Positions 53,655 through 63,015 of a stretch of DNA of 64,000 bases are shown here, one piece after another. The position numbers and the translations under genes were made by a program. The notes under the pieces are model-generated. The model searched no databases, was not told the origin of the DNA, and was given only the letters and a program-made list of their open reading frames with translations. Origin of the DNA: Gottfriedia solisilvae (GTDB taxonomy: Bacteria > Bacillota > Bacilli > Bacillales > Bacillaceae_G); contig NZ_NETJ01000002.1 in NCBI RefSeq assembly GCF_002128405.1, positions 248,001 through 312,000 on the forward strand. Reading direction: 5' to 3'. The number at the start of each line of letters is the position of its first letter. The first letter of the stretch is position 1.

Positions 53655-55280
53655 ATGAATAACTTAAAATGGGGTACTCCTGAGGACTTGAAAAATTTAC
53701 TAATTAAACTAGTAAGCTGGAAGAGTATGACTTTGACTGAAGGTGAGCGACAATTTTCATTTAAGCTTCAAGAAGAGTTATTTGAATTGGATTATTTTCA
53801 AAAATATCCAGAGTATCTGTCCCTTCATGACACTGATTTAGGGCGAAAATATGTAACGGCTCTGTATAAACATCCCGAAGCAAAGGAAACGATTTGTTTA
53901 ATCAGTCATTTTGATACTGTAAACACTGAAGAGTATGGTGATTTTGAAGCGTTGGCAACCGAACCGGAAGAATTAACTAAGGTATTTGCCAAGCAGTTAA
54001 ATGAATTTACCGAAGAGGTACAAAAGGATTTATTGTCTGGTGAATATTTATTTGGTCGAGGAACAATGGATATGAAAATGGGACTAGCAATGCATATGAG
54101 TCTCGTTGAGAAAGCGACAGTAGAAAATTGGCCGATTAACTTGCTTCTTCTGACTGTTCCAGATGAGGAAGTGAATTCTGCTGGAATGCGATCTGCTGTA
54201 ACAACTCTTCATTCAATGAAAGAGGAATACGGCATAAAATATAAGTTATTTTTAAATGGAGAACCTGTATTTTCACAAGAACCAGGTGATCCAAAGTATT
54301 ATATATATTCAGGAACAATTGGAAAAATCATGCCTGCTGCTCTTTTTTATGGAAAGGAAACTCATGCTGGTGAACCACTTAGTGGCTTAACTTCACCATA
54401 TATTGCATCATTTTTAACAAAAAAAATGGAGTGGAATATGAAATTTCAAGAAACTTCCTTTGGTGAACACACACCATTGCCAGTTACGTTACAGCAAAAA
54501 GATTTGAAATTAGAATATTCTACGCAAACACCATATAGGACAGCTGCACTTTACAATGTATTTTTAATGAAGCGAAATGCTGCTGAAATTATGGATCTGT
54601 TTGAGCAAATTTCAATCGAAGCAGCTAATGAATGTAATGAAGAATATAGGAAAGTATGTAAAATACATAATGTAAATCCGATTGGTAAAGTAAGTGTAAC
54701 AAGATATAGTGAGTTACTAACTTATGCCACAAATAAGTATGGTACTGAGTATGTTGAGAAAATAAAAAAAGAAGTTCAAAGTCGTGACGATTGGGATGAC
54801 CGTGAGAGATCTTTCCGGATTGCCGACAAATTGATGATTCAATGTCAAGAACTCGCACCGACAATGATCATTTTATTTGCTCCACCATATTATCCAGCAG
54901 TAAATTCTACTGGAAATGAACTGGTTGAACAGTGTATTGATTTTGTAACTGAAAAAGCATTAGTAAAATGTGATCTAACAGTAAAAAGAATTCACTATTT
55001 TAATGGTATTTGTGATTTGAGCTATGTAAATTATTCAGATACAAATGAAGGCTGGACTTCATTTGAGGTGAATACACCTGTATGGGGTGATTCCTATACT
55101 TTACCTTTTGACATCATGAAGAATTTGGATGCACCAGTTTTAAATATTGGACCATTCGGTAAAGATGCACATAAACGTACAGAGCGGGTACATATGAAAA
55201 GCGCTTTTGTAGAAGTACCAATGATAGTTGAAGAAATGATTTGTAAAATTAGTAAAGAGTTATCACACCAAAATGATTAA
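53655..55280 (+). CDS. rocB: RocB-type M20 peptidase
   Basis: This 541-residue metallopeptidase matches RocB in length and motif order. Metal-ligand regions are ISHFDTVN (His, Asp), FGRGTMDMKMGLAMH (Asp) and PDEEVNSAGMR (Glu pair), and the dimerisation region begins ETHAGEP. RocB belongs to the arginine-utilisation locus in B. subtilis, though its exact substrate is not proven. Here no rocA, rocC, rocD or rocR lies beside it. AGGGGG precedes the ATG. It stands alone with no recognised terminator before the next gene, 32 bases on. Confidence 0.9.
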   Translation: MNNLKWGTPEDLKNLLIKLVSWKSMTLTEGERQFSFKLQEELFELDYFQKYPEYLSLHDTDLGRKYVTALYKHPEAKETICLISHFDTVNTEEYGDFEALATEPEELTKVFAKQLNEFTEEVQKDLLSGEYLFGRGTMDMKMGLAMHMSLVEKATVENWPINLLLLTVPDEEVNSAGMRSAVTTLHSMKEEYGIKYKLFLNGEPVFSQEPGDPKYYIYSGTIGKIMPAALFYGKETHAGEPLSGLTSPYIASFLTKKMEWNMKFQETSFGEHTPLPVTLQQKDLKLEYSTQTPYRTAALYNVFLMKRNAAEIMDLFEQISIEAANECNEEYRKVCKIHNVNPIGKVSVTRYSELLTYATNKYGTEYVEKIKKEVQSRDDWDDRERSFRIADKLMIQCQELAPTMIILFAPPYYPAVNSTGNELVEQCIDFVTEKALVKCDLTVKRIHYFNGICDLSYVNYSDTNEGWTSFEVNTPVWGDSYTLPFDIMKNLDAPVLNIGPFGKDAHKRTERVHMKSAFVEVPMIVEEMICKISKELSHQND

Positions 55281-55330
55281 AATTGTAGTAAGAATCATAT
55301 AATGTTCTAAATGTGAAAGTTGGTGTTACG

Positions 55331-55801
55331 TTGAACAAGAGACTATTAGTGAGTATGATCATCATTGCGATACTTTTAATCTATGTCTGCTATTCTAATA
55401 TCTCTTACGTGACTGGGAAGCCACCAAAAATGAAAATATTTGTTGGTGATCAAATGTATAATACGAAATTAGGAACATATTGTTGGAAAGGTTTAATGAG
55501 CCATAAATGTGTAGACAATGCTGGAGCAATTGAACTTTTAAAAGGTGAAGAACCGATTGTTGTTCAGCCCAATGAAAAAATTGAAATTAGAGTAAAGTCC
55601 AATTTGAAACCTGATGAATATAATTTGACTGTTTTGAATGAGGAAGCGGAAAAAAGCGTAAAAATCAAAAAATATATATTTTCAGCACCAAAAGAAAAAG
55701 GGATTTATTATTATGCTTTTAGTGCTTGGTGGATGGATGAAAATAGACAAAATATCTCAAATGGAGATGCATATTATGCATTTGTATTGAAAGTGGAATA
55801 G
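55331..55801 (+). CDS. Secreted or membrane-anchored protein of unknown function
   Basis: This is a 156-residue product. TTG at 55331 is taken as the start; a GTG at 55313 in the same frame is possible, and neither has a strong ribosome site (AAGTTGGTG before the TTG). It has an N-terminal anchor helix (about 5-24), then an exported domain with YCWKGLMSHKCVD (two Cys that could form a disulfide), a beta-rich centre (EKIEIRVKSNLKPDEYNLTV) and YYYAFSAWWMDEN near the end. A domain of this form resembles small exported Bacillus proteins, but I cannot name it. Confidence 0.65.
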   Translation: MNKRLLVSMIIIAILLIYVCYSNISYVTGKPPKMKIFVGDQMYNTKLGTYCWKGLMSHKCVDNAGAIELLKGEEPIVVQPNEKIEIRVKSNLKPDEYNLTVLNEEAEKSVKIKKYIFSAPKEKGIYYYAFSAWWMDENRQNISNGDAYYAFVLKVE

Positions 55802-55821
55802 GATTAGAGTAGAAAGCAGAG

Positions 55822-55854
55822 AAAAAACCTTCAGATAAATTGAAGGTTTTTTTT
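55822..55854. terminator. Bidirectional terminator
   Basis: AAAACCTTCA-N7-TGAAGGTTTT with A and T tracts on each side, between convergent genes. Confidence 0.85.
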
Positions 55855-55856
55855 GA

Positions 55857-55988
55857 TTAATATTCAATTTCTTCATAATCTTTAGGATTGGGTGTTGGTG
55901 TGTTATTTTTAGAAGCTTCATTTATTTTACTAATTTCATCTTCTCTTCTTTCATTAATAAATGGTTGGTTTTTTCGCTTTTCTTCCAT
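55857..55988 (-). CDS. 43-residue small protein, unknown
   Basis: This is a complete small ORF on the minus strand. It starts MEEKRKNQPFINERRED and ends with a short acidic tail (DYEEIEY). GAGGAGG lies nine bases before the ATG, an ideal ribosome site, and the stop lies next to a terminator. It is rich in Asn, Pro and charged residues and has no helix long enough for a membrane. Function unknown; possibly a disordered regulatory peptide. Confidence 0.7.
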   Translation of the reverse strand: MEEKRKNQPFINERREDEISKINEASKNNTPTPNPKDYEEIEY

Positions 55989-56146
55989 ATTCATCCTCCT
56001 CACAATTTTAACTTTAATATGCTTCATTAAGTAAAGTTTTACTCAAGTTTTAGCATTTAGTTTAAATGTAAGTAGGTCATAAAGATTTTTATTTCAATTT
56101 AGCATTGGTTGAATGCATTATATGCTCTCTAAAAAAGTGAAAAATT

Positions 56147-56917
56147 TTACACATTTTTACATGACTTAGATGGTTGGAAAATGTCATTGTAAATTTTGAG
56201 CCACTCTTCCTCGGAATCAAATTCTGTAATCGTTACAATATGATTTTTCGTTATTTTTAATTGATGATCTGATAAAGTAATTCGTCCGTCATTTGTTAAA
56301 CGATTAACTATTTTATTTTTTGTAAAAATGGTTTCATCACTAGTTTGATAATATAAAAATTGCTCTTCAAATTGATGTAATTGTTTACATTCAGTAGAAA
56401 TGAATAGTAAATCCTTCCAAATCAATTCCTCTAGCTTTTGGAGTATATATGTAGTATCTGTGATGTTGATTACACGATAAGCGCCATTTGAGTCAGAATA
56501 TTCATGGTTATGTTCCAATAATATTGGTTCTAAAAAACCTCCACCGACACCAACATCAGCTAAATACAAGTATCCTTCAATCCTCACAATTAATGCTAGA
56601 TGTGAAAAATCTGGATTCCATTCTTGTTTTTCATCATTCCAAAATTTTGCAGACACAGTTTGTACGTTGAATCCTAGTTCATTTAAGATGTTGGCAAGTA
56701 AAGTATTCGTTTCAAAACAAATTCCACCGCGATTGTTATAAATAATCTTGTTCATTATAAAAGTAGGCTCCATACTAAGTGGTTCACCATTTATAATATC
56801 AAGATTTTCAAAAGGTACTGTTAGTAAATGAGACTTATGTATTTCTTTCAATGCTTCAAATGAAGTTGATGTTGGTTTTTTGATACCGATGTGCTCGAAG
56901 TATCTTTCAATATCCAT
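56147..56917 (-). CDS. nat: Arylamine N-acetyltransferase
   Basis: This is a 256-residue enzyme. The ATG at 56917 has GAGGAGG six bases upstream; the longer in-frame reading has no site. The catalytic triad can be placed: C67 in RGGICFETN, H106 in SHLALIV and D121 in ADVGVGGGF. It uses acetyl-CoA to acetylate arylamines, hydrazines or a natural amine; some Bacillus forms detoxify such compounds. The C-terminal part is the third, beta-rich domain. It is a single gene, convergent with the small unknown to its left. Confidence 0.93.
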   Translation of the reverse strand: MDIERYFEHIGIKKPTSTSFEALKEIHKSHLLTVPFENLDIINGEPLSMEPTFIMNKIIYNNRGGICFETNTLLANILNELGFNVQTVSAKFWNDEKQEWNPDFSHLALIVRIEGYLYLADVGVGGGFLEPILLEHNHEYSDSNGAYRVINITDTTYILQKLEELIWKDLLFISTECKQLHQFEEQFLYYQTSDETIFTKNKIVNRLTNDGRITLSDHQLKITKNHIVTITEFDSEEEWLKIYNDIFQPSKSCKNV

Positions 56918-57030
56918 TTCATACCTCCTCATGAACAAGTTGTTTAATGATAAATTATATAGAGTATACAATGACTTAGAAATGAAATGTTGTAAAATGA
57001 AAAAATTTTTTTAATTATCCAAAAACATAG

Positions 57031-57059
57031 TTGACACATAGGAATACTCTGTTTATTAT
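57031..57059 (+). promoter_or_regulatory. Sigma-A promoter of the sulfate transporter operon
   Basis: TTGACA (57031-57036) and TATTAT (57054-57059) are 17 bases apart. The ACATAGGAAT stretch in the spacer might be part of a CymR-type site, but I could not fit the full motif. No S-box riboswitch was found in the short leader. Confidence 0.75.
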
Positions 57060-57101
57060 TAAGCTATTAAATAAATATATGGCTGATTGGAAGACCAAAG
57101 G

Positions 57102-57136
57102 CCCTTAACTATTCAATATAGTTAAGGGTCTTTTTG
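57102..57136 (+). terminator. Intrinsic terminator in the sulfate operon leader
   Basis: CCCTTAACTAT (57102-57112) and ATAGTTAAGGG (57118-57128) form a perfect 11-pair stem followed by TCTTTTTGC. It lies 93 bases upstream of the first gene and about 40 bases after the likely start point, so it can act as an attenuator. Confidence 0.85.
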
Positions 57137-57228
57137 CATTTGCGCCTTAAAAGGGGAGATTGATATGTGTTGAAGTTCAAAAAGGTGCAACGACATTAAT
57201 TAGTACTGGAACTTGAGAGGAGAAAAAT

Positions 57229-58275
57229 ATGAGCGCAAAAAAATGGTTAATCAGTTCAACAGTAGCGGTAGTCGTTATAGCAGGTATTTTATATACAACA
57301 TTAAAAGATGATAAAAAGGCAGTAAATACAATTACTGATTCTAAAAACATTGAAATTCTAAATGTATCCTATGATCCAACTCGTGAACTTTATGAAGAGT
57401 TTAATAAATCTTTTAGTAAAAAATGGAAAGATGAACACGATCAAACGGTAACGATTAAACAATCACATGGCGGTTCTGGGAAACAAGCTAGAGCGGTTAT
57501 CGATGGATTAGATGCTGATGTTGTTTCATTGGCACTTGGGTATGATATTGATTCGATTAATGAACAAGCAGAATTAATTTCTCCGGATTGGCAAAGTGAA
57601 TTTGCATATAATTCTACACCGTATACTTCAACAATTGTTTTTTTAGTAAGAAAAGACAATCCAAAGAGTATTAAAGATTGGGACGATTTAACAAAGAAAG
57701 GTATTGAAGTTATAACGCCAAATCCGAAAACATCTGGTGGTGCGAGATGGAATTACTTAGCTGCATGGGGATTTGCGGAAAAGAAATTTAACGGAGATGA
57801 GCAGAAGGTAAAAGAATTCATTGCAAAATTATATAAGAATGTACCCGTTTTAGATACTGGTGCGCGTGGGTCTACGACAACATTCGTTGAAAAAGGAATT
57901 GGTGATGTTTTAATAGCTTGGGAGAATGAAGCTTTACTTTCTGTTAAAGAGTTAGGAGAAGGAAAGTATGAAATTGTATATCCTTCAATTAGTATTTTAG
58001 CAGAACCACCAGTCGCGATTGTTGATAAGAATATTAAAGATGATGATACAAAGAAAGTTGCGGAGAGTTATTTAAATTACTTATATAGTGATGAAGGTCA
58101 ACAAATCATTGCAGAAAATTATTATCGACCAAGAAACCAAGAAATACTTACAAAATACAGTGATCAATATCCAACGATACCATTATTAACGATTGATAAG
58201 GACTTTGGTGGTTGGAAAAAAGCACAAACCACGCATTTTAGTGACGGCGGAATTTTTGATCAAATCTATCAATAA
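57229..58275 (+). CDS. sbp: Sulfate-binding protein of an ABC transporter
   Basis: This 348-residue solute-binding protein contains [13 protein letters not shown] at the start of the mature part, [44 protein letters not shown], and [26 protein letters not shown], all from the sulfate/thiosulfate-binding family. The N-terminus is a helix (about 5-24) with no lipobox cysteine; in Gram-positive bacteria such proteins are usually lipoproteins, so this copy may be anchored by its uncleaved helix. AGAGGAG precedes the ATG. The permease genes follow. Confidence 0.94.
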   Translation: MSAKKWLISSTVAVVVIAGILYTTLKDDKKAVNTITDSKNIEILNVSYDPTRELYEEFNKSFSKKWKDEHDQTVTIKQSHGGSGKQARAVIDGLDADVVSLALGYDIDSINEQAELISPDWQSEFAYNSTPYTSTIVFLVRKDNPKSIKDWDDLTKKGIEVITPNPKTSGGARWNYLAAWGFAEKKFNGDEQKVKEFIAKLYKNVPVLDTGARGSTTTFVEKGIGDVLIAWENEALLSVKELGEGKYEIVYPSISILAEPPVAIVDKNIKDDDTKKVAESYLNYLYSDEGQQIIAENYYRPRNQEILTKYSDQYPTIPLLTIDKDFGGWKKAQTTHFSDGGIFDQIYQ

Positions 58276-58419
58276 ACTAGTATACTTTTTAATTAAATTA
58301 AAAAGAGTTTAGTAGAATTCAAAAATAAAGAATGCTCCGAATTTGATGATGCAATGGCTGCTTGTCAAATTCGAGTTTTCTTTATTTCATTTTTTTATTT
58401 TCAGGAGGTATGGCCTACA

Positions 58420-59256
58420 TTGAAATTATTTAGTAAAAAAAATAGAGTCCTGCCAGGTTTTGGATTAACCTTTGGATTTTCTATTTTCTATATAAGTTTT
58501 TTTATTTTACTACCAATCTCTATGTTGTTTTTAAATACACTTGATATTGGTTGGTCAAAATTTATTGATATTGTTACAGATCCACGTGTTATGGCAAGTT
58601 ATAAAGTAAGTTTTGGTACTGCATTCGTTGCAGCAATTTTGAATGCAGTTTTTGGATTATTAGTGGCGTGGGTATTAGTTCGTTATCGTTTTCCAGGGAA
58701 AAGAATAGTAGATGCTTTTATTGATTTGCCTTTTGCCTTACCTACTGCAGTAGCAGGTATTACATTAACGACTTTATACTCTCAGGAAGGCTGGGTCGGT
58801 AAATTTGTATCGTTTAAAATTGCCTATACTCCACTAGGAATTATCATTGCGTTAACATTTATAGGTCTGCCGTTTGTTGTGAGAATGGTTCAGCCTGTAT
58901 TAGAAAATTTCCAAAGCGAAGTAGAAGAGGCAGCAGCTAGTCTAGGTGCGAACCGATTTCAAATATTTTGGAAGGTTATATTTCCCGGGATTTTACCAGC
59001 TTTACTAACTGGTTTTTCTTTAGCATTTGCTAGATCTTTAGGCGAATATGGTTCGGTCGTATTTATATCTGGAAATATGCCGATGAAAACCGAGATTACC
59101 CCTTTATTAATTATGACTAAATTAGAACAGTATGATTATGCAGGTGCAACTGCTCTTGCTATTGTTTTATTAGTCATTTCATTTATCCTTTTATTCATTA
59201 TTAGTGTATTCCAGAGATACGCGGGTAGAGCGGTAGACATTGAAGGGAGGAAATGA
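58420..59256 (+). CDS. cysT: Sulfate ABC permease CysT
   Basis: This is a 278-residue permease. A TTG at 58420 follows GGAGG (58404-58408) by 11 bases and gives LKLFSKKNRVLPGFGL; an ATG at 58354 in the same frame lacks a site. It has six helices and the EAA loop EEAAASLGANRFQIFWKVIFPGILPALLTG (about residues 176-205), which contacts the ATPase, followed by FARSLGEYGSVVFISGNMP. It overlaps cysW by 17 bases when the latter's long reading is used; with the ATG below, the gap is four bases. Pairs with CysW. Confidence 0.92.
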   Translation: MKLFSKKNRVLPGFGLTFGFSIFYISFFILLPISMLFLNTLDIGWSKFIDIVTDPRVMASYKVSFGTAFVAAILNAVFGLLVAWVLVRYRFPGKRIVDAFIDLPFALPTAVAGITLTTLYSQEGWVGKFVSFKIAYTPLGIIIALTFIGLPFVVRMVQPVLENFQSEVEEAAASLGANRFQIFWKVIFPGILPALLTGFSLAFARSLGEYGSVVFISGNMPMKTEITPLLIMTKLEQYDYAGATALAIVLLVISFILLFIISVFQRYAGRAVDIEGRK

Positions 59257-59260
59257 TTGG

Positions 59261-60136
59261 ATGCAAGGAAATATAAAGATTGAACAAGCAACAATCTTAA
59301 AACCTTCGGACAAAAAGAAAGGGAATGGGAATCTCATTCAGTTTATTTTAATTGCAATCGTCATCTTATTTTTATCATTATTTCTATTTCTACCTCTGAT
59401 TTCCATTTTTATAAAAGCGCTAAGTGAAGGGTTTGAAGTTTATAAAGCAGCAGTGGTGAACGAAGATACAATTGCTGCGATTAAATTAACTTTCATAGTG
59501 ACGATCATTACAGTACCGCTTAACGCAGTGTTTGGAATTGCGATTGCGTGGGCAACAACGAAGTTTCATTTTAAAGGTAAAAACTTATTACTAACATTAA
59601 TTGAATTACCATTTGCAGTTTCTCCGGTAGTTGCTGGCTTACTTTTTGTTTTACTATTTAGTCCAAATCATGGTGTTTTCGGTGAATGGTTAAAAGAACA
59701 TAATCTTAAAATCATTTTTTCAACTCCTGGTATTGTTCTTGCTACAATTTTTGTAACCCTTCCATTTGTTGCAAAAGAGCTTATTGCTTTAATGCAAGCA
59801 ACAGGCAGTTCAGAAGAGGAGGCTGCATTGACATTAGGAGCAAATGGCTGGCAAACCTTCTGGAAGGTTACACTTCCGAAAATTAAGTGGGGGTTATTAT
59901 ACGGTGTGATCCTGTGTAATGCCAGAGCGGTTGGTGAATTTGGTGCAGTTTCAGTTGTATCTGGCCATATTAGAGGTGAAACCATTACGATGCCTCTACA
60001 TATTGAAAACTTATATAATGAATATCATTTCGCTGAAGCATACACAGTGGCATCTTTAATGTCTATCTTTGCAATACTTACATTGCTTATTAAAAATATC
60101 ATTGAATGGAAAACGCATAAAGAAGCAAAACAGTAG
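59261..60136 (+). CDS. cysW: Sulfate ABC permease CysW
   Basis: This is a 291-residue permease. The ATG at 59261 is chosen; the upstream in-frame TTG at 59240 lies before GGGAGG, which belongs to this start. After a polar N-terminus (about 1-20) six helices follow. The EAA loop is EEEAALTLGANGWQTFWKVTLPKIKWGLL, and NARAVGEFGAVSVVSGHIRGET is a CysW hallmark. The stop lies 11 bases before cysA. Confidence 0.92.
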   Translation: MQGNIKIEQATILKPSDKKKGNGNLIQFILIAIVILFLSLFLFLPLISIFIKALSEGFEVYKAAVVNEDTIAAIKLTFIVTIITVPLNAVFGIAIAWATTKFHFKGKNLLLTLIELPFAVSPVVAGLLFVLLFSPNHGVFGEWLKEHNLKIIFSTPGIVLATIFVTLPFVAKELIALMQATGSSEEEAALTLGANGWQTFWKVTLPKIKWGLLYGVILCNARAVGEFGAVSVVSGHIRGETITMPLHIENLYNEYHFAEAYTVASLMSIFAILTLLIKNIIEWKTHKEAKQ

Positions 60137-60147
60137 GAGTGGATTGA

Positions 60148-61221
60148 ATGTCAATAAAAGTATCTAACGTAATAAAAAACTATGAAAACGAATCTGCTTT
60201 AAAACAGATCGATTTAGACGTGAAAAAAGGGGAGCTAGTTGCGTTATTAGGTCCTTCTGGTTCAGGCAAAACAACTTTGCTAAGAATTATTGCTGGTCTA
60301 GAAATTCCAGATGAAGGTAGTATTTTATTTGAGGATCAAGACGTTGGTCAGCTTCAGGTGAAAGAAAGAAACGTAGGCTTTGTTTTTCAACATTATGCGC
60401 TTTTCCAGCATATGACTGTATTTGATAATATTGCATTTGGGCTAAATGTTAGACCTAAATCGACGAGACCAAAGAAACGTGAAATAGAAGAAAAGGTAGT
60501 GGAATTGTTAAAGCTAGTGAAACTTGAAAACTTTTCAAAACGGTATCCTTCACAACTATCAGGTGGACAGAGACAAAGAGTTGCGTTAGCACGAGCTCTT
60601 GCGGTAGAGCCTACTGTGCTTCTATTGGATGAACCATTCGGTGCTTTGGATGCAAAGGTTCGAAAAGATTTAAGAAGATGGTTGAGAAAGCTTCACGATG
60701 ACATCCAAATTACAAGTATATTCGTTACACATGATCAGGAAGAAGCGCTTGAAGTGGCGGATCGAGTTGTTATTATGAATAATGGTAAGATTGAGCAAAT
60801 TGGAACACCTGAAGAAGTATACCATTCCCCAGCAACACCATTTGTTTATGACTTCTTAGGGAAGGTAAATCTATTCCACGGTCGGGTTCAGAAAGGGAGT
60901 TTAATCAGTGGCGGTTTAGAAATACCATTGCCAGAATTAGAAGAAGATGATTATAAAGAAGTGACTGGATACGTCCGACCACATCAAATATCGATCGAAA
61001 AATTTGAGACAAACCAAACCTCAATCAGTGCTATTGTGACACATATACATGCGGTTGGTCCGATTGTTTATGTAGAAGTGTTAAGGGAAGATACAAAAGA
61101 ATATGTAGAAGTGGAATTAATGAATGAATTATTTATCAAATTAAACATTGAGTTAGGCGAGCGAGTATTTGTCCGTCCAAATGAATTAAAAGTTTTTATA
61201 CCGCAAGACTATTCAATTTAA
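60148..61221 (+). CDS. cysA: Sulfate ABC transporter ATPase CysA
   Basis: This 357-residue ATPase has Walker [19 protein letters not shown] (about residues 34-51), Q-loop [22 protein letters not shown], signature [19 protein letters not shown], Walker [20 protein letters not shown] and switch [14 protein letters not shown]. The C-terminal TOBE-like domain (about 240-355) is longer than in many importers and ends [12 protein letters not shown]-like. It completes the sbp-cysT-cysW-cysA set. A bidirectional terminator follows. Confidence 0.94.
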   Translation: MSIKVSNVIKNYENESALKQIDLDVKKGELVALLGPSGSGKTTLLRIIAGLEIPDEGSILFEDQDVGQLQVKERNVGFVFQHYALFQHMTVFDNIAFGLNVRPKSTRPKKREIEEKVVELLKLVKLENFSKRYPSQLSGGQRQRVALARALAVEPTVLLLDEPFGALDAKVRKDLRRWLRKLHDDIQITSIFVTHDQEEALEVADRVVIMNNGKIEQIGTPEEVYHSPATPFVYDFLGKVNLFHGRVQKGSLISGGLEIPLPELEEDDYKEVTGYVRPHQISIEKFETNQTSISAIVTHIHAVGPIVYVEVLREDTKEYVEVELMNELFIKLNIELGERVFVRPNELKVFIPQDYSI

Positions 61222-61224
61222 AAG

Positions 61225-61264
61225 AAAAAACATACAAAACATGAGAGTTTTGTATGTTTTTTTG
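61225..61264. terminator. Bidirectional terminator between cysA and ispG
   Basis: AAAAAACATACAAAAC-ATGAGA-GTTTTGTATGTTTTTT is a perfect 16-pair stem with A/T tracts on both sides. Confidence 0.92.
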
Positions 61265-61279
61265 TTGATATCAATTTAC

Positions 61280-62380
61280 TTAATTTTTTGCAGCTTCTAG
61301 CTCAGCAAGTTTTTCAGCAGCAATTTTATCGATTTCTATTTTTAATTCTTCAACCATCGTTGCTTCTGGAACTTTACGAACAATTTCACCGTGACGGAAT
61401 AGTAAACCTTCTTTACGAGCACCTGCGATTCCGATGTCAGCTTCACGTGCTTCTCCGGGTCCATTTACCGCACAGCCAAGAACTGCAACTTTAATTGGTA
61501 CTTTTAATGTAGAAATATATTCTTCAACTTCATTTGCAATACTAATTAAGTCAATTTCAATACGTCCACATGTTGGACAAGAAATTAATGTTGCTGCATT
61601 TGATGATAAACCAAATGATTTTAACAGTTCACGAGCAACTTTTATTTCCTCTACTGGATCTGCGCTTAAAGAAATACGCATTGTATTACCGATCCCTTTA
61701 CTGATGATCGCACCAAGACCTGCTGCACTTTTCACTGTTCCAGAGAATAGCGTACCAGATTCAGTAATACCTAAATGAAGAGGATAGCTAAATGCTTTAG
61801 CTGCTTTTTCATAAGCTTCGATTGCTAGGTTTACATCAGACGCTTTCATTGAAACAATAATGTCGTGGAAATCAAGATCTTCTAAAATTTTAATATGATG
61901 TAATGCACTTTCAACCATTCCATCAGCTGTAGGATAACCGTATTTATCTAAAATACGTTTCTCTAAAGAACCAGCATTTACACCGATTCGAATTGGAATA
62001 CCTTTTGCTTTCGCAGCATTAACTACTGCTTCAACTTTTTCTCTACGACCAATATTACCTGGGTTAATTCTTATTTTATCTATTCCACCTTCAATTGCTT
62101 TTAAAGCTAATTTGTAATCGAAGTGGATATCAGCTACAAGTGGTATATTAATTTGTTTTTTGATATCAGCAATTGCATTTGCAGCTCGTTCATCTGGTAC
62201 CGCAACTCGAACAATTTGACAACCTGCTTCTTCTAAACGTTTAATTTCAGCAACTGTTGCTTCAACATCATGTGTTTTTGTAGTACACATACTTTGTATC
62301 GAAATTTCATTTGCACCACCAACAACTACATTACCAACTTTTACTGCACGTGTTTTACTTCTATGTGTAAGTTCATTCAC
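61280..62380 (-). CDS. ispG: 4-hydroxy-3-methylbut-2-enyl diphosphate synthase IspG
   Basis: This 366-residue iron-sulfur enzyme makes HMBPP from MEcPP, one step before IspH. The cluster cysteines follow the C-x2-C-x31-C pattern: CPTCGR and then [22 protein letters not shown]. The N-terminal TIM barrel has [40 protein letters not shown] and [10 protein letters not shown]. The start is GTG at 62380 with GGAGCGAG upstream. In B. subtilis this is yqfY, placed as here before yqfZ. Confidence 0.96.
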   Translation of the reverse strand: MNELTHRSKTRAVKVGNVVVGGANEISIQSMCTTKTHDVEATVAEIKRLEEAGCQIVRVAVPDERAANAIADIKKQINIPLVADIHFDYKLALKAIEGGIDKIRINPGNIGRREKVEAVVNAAKAKGIPIRIGVNAGSLEKRILDKYGYPTADGMVESALHHIKILEDLDFHDIIVSMKASDVNLAIEAYEKAAKAFSYPLHLGITESGTLFSGTVKSAAGLGAIISKGIGNTMRISLSADPVEEIKVARELLKSFGLSSNAATLISCPTCGRIEIDLISIANEVEEYISTLKVPIKVAVLGCAVNGPGEAREADIGIAGARKEGLLFRHGEIVRKVPEATMVEELKIEIDKIAAEKLAELEAAKN

Positions 62381-62503
62381 GAGTAACTCGCTCCTTCAAA
62401 AATAACTAATTTCATTTTGTGTTTGTGTACAACTATACATTATCATATTTTCTTCATGATTTCTCTTTTTATAAACTAGCTAAAAAGAAATATACCACAA
62501 ATT

Positions 62504-62845
62504 CTATTTATTAGAAGAGTAAAGTGGAAATTTATATGATTTTCCACTTTGAATTTTTGTTGGCGATAGTCCTTTGTTTAATTCAGTGAAATCTTTCGTA
62601 ATTTGACTAATAGGTTGTGTAAAGTCTGGATTAAGCTCCTCTACAATACCTAAAACTGTATCTCCATTTTTAACTTGGATTTCTTCAAAGTCTGGAAGTG
62701 ATTTAGTAGATTTAGACGTCTCATTTGATTTAGAAACAGTTGCAACTGTGCTTATATGTTTTGTAGGGATTGTACCTACTTGAAGGTCAAAGAACACGAT
62801 ATAAATAACTAATAGTATGCCAAAGAAATAAAAAATTTTCTTCAT
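62504..62845 (-). CDS. yqfZ: YqfZ-like LysM-type exported protein
   Basis: This 113-residue product has an N-terminal helix (MKKIFYFFGILLVIYIVFF, about residues 3-20), a Ser/Thr/Lys-rich linker, and a C-terminal LysM-like module beginning IQVKNGDTVLGIVEELN and ending in PTKIQSGKSYKFPLY. The spacing fits LysM. It is expected to bind peptidoglycan or its derivatives outside the membrane. It lies next to ispG, where B. subtilis has yqfZ. AAAGGAGTG precedes the ATG on the minus strand. Confidence 0.85.
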   Translation of the reverse strand: MKKIFYFFGILLVIYIVFFDLQVGTIPTKHISTVATVSKSNETSKSTKSLPDFEEIQVKNGDTVLGIVEELNPDFTQPISQITKDFTELNKGLSPTKIQSGKSYKFPLYSSNK

Positions 62846-62969
62846 TTACATCACTCCTTTAGTAGACTATATGCTTGTCCACTCTTTATATTCCATATAA
62901 GTATAGAAGTGACCTACTTAATTTTAGTAAAAAATAAGCTTTGCTTGAAAAAATCTTTTGATTCAATCG

Positions 62970-63015
62970 AAAAAAAGATAAAAGAGTGTGAGTACACACA
63001 TCTTTTATCTTTTTG
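62970..63015. terminator. Terminator after yqgB
   Basis: AAAAAAGATAAAAGA pairs with TCTTTTATCTTTTT and inner TGTG with CACA, around AGTA; it overlaps the stop of yqgB. Confidence 0.85.

Noticed and set aside
57060-57135. S-box (SAM) riboswitch in the sulfate leader
   Set aside because: The leader before the terminator is only about 40 bases and has no S-box core; a SAM riboswitch needs over 100.
59668-59985. 105-codon minus-strand ORF inside cysW
   Set aside because: Shadow of a conserved permease gene with no own signals.
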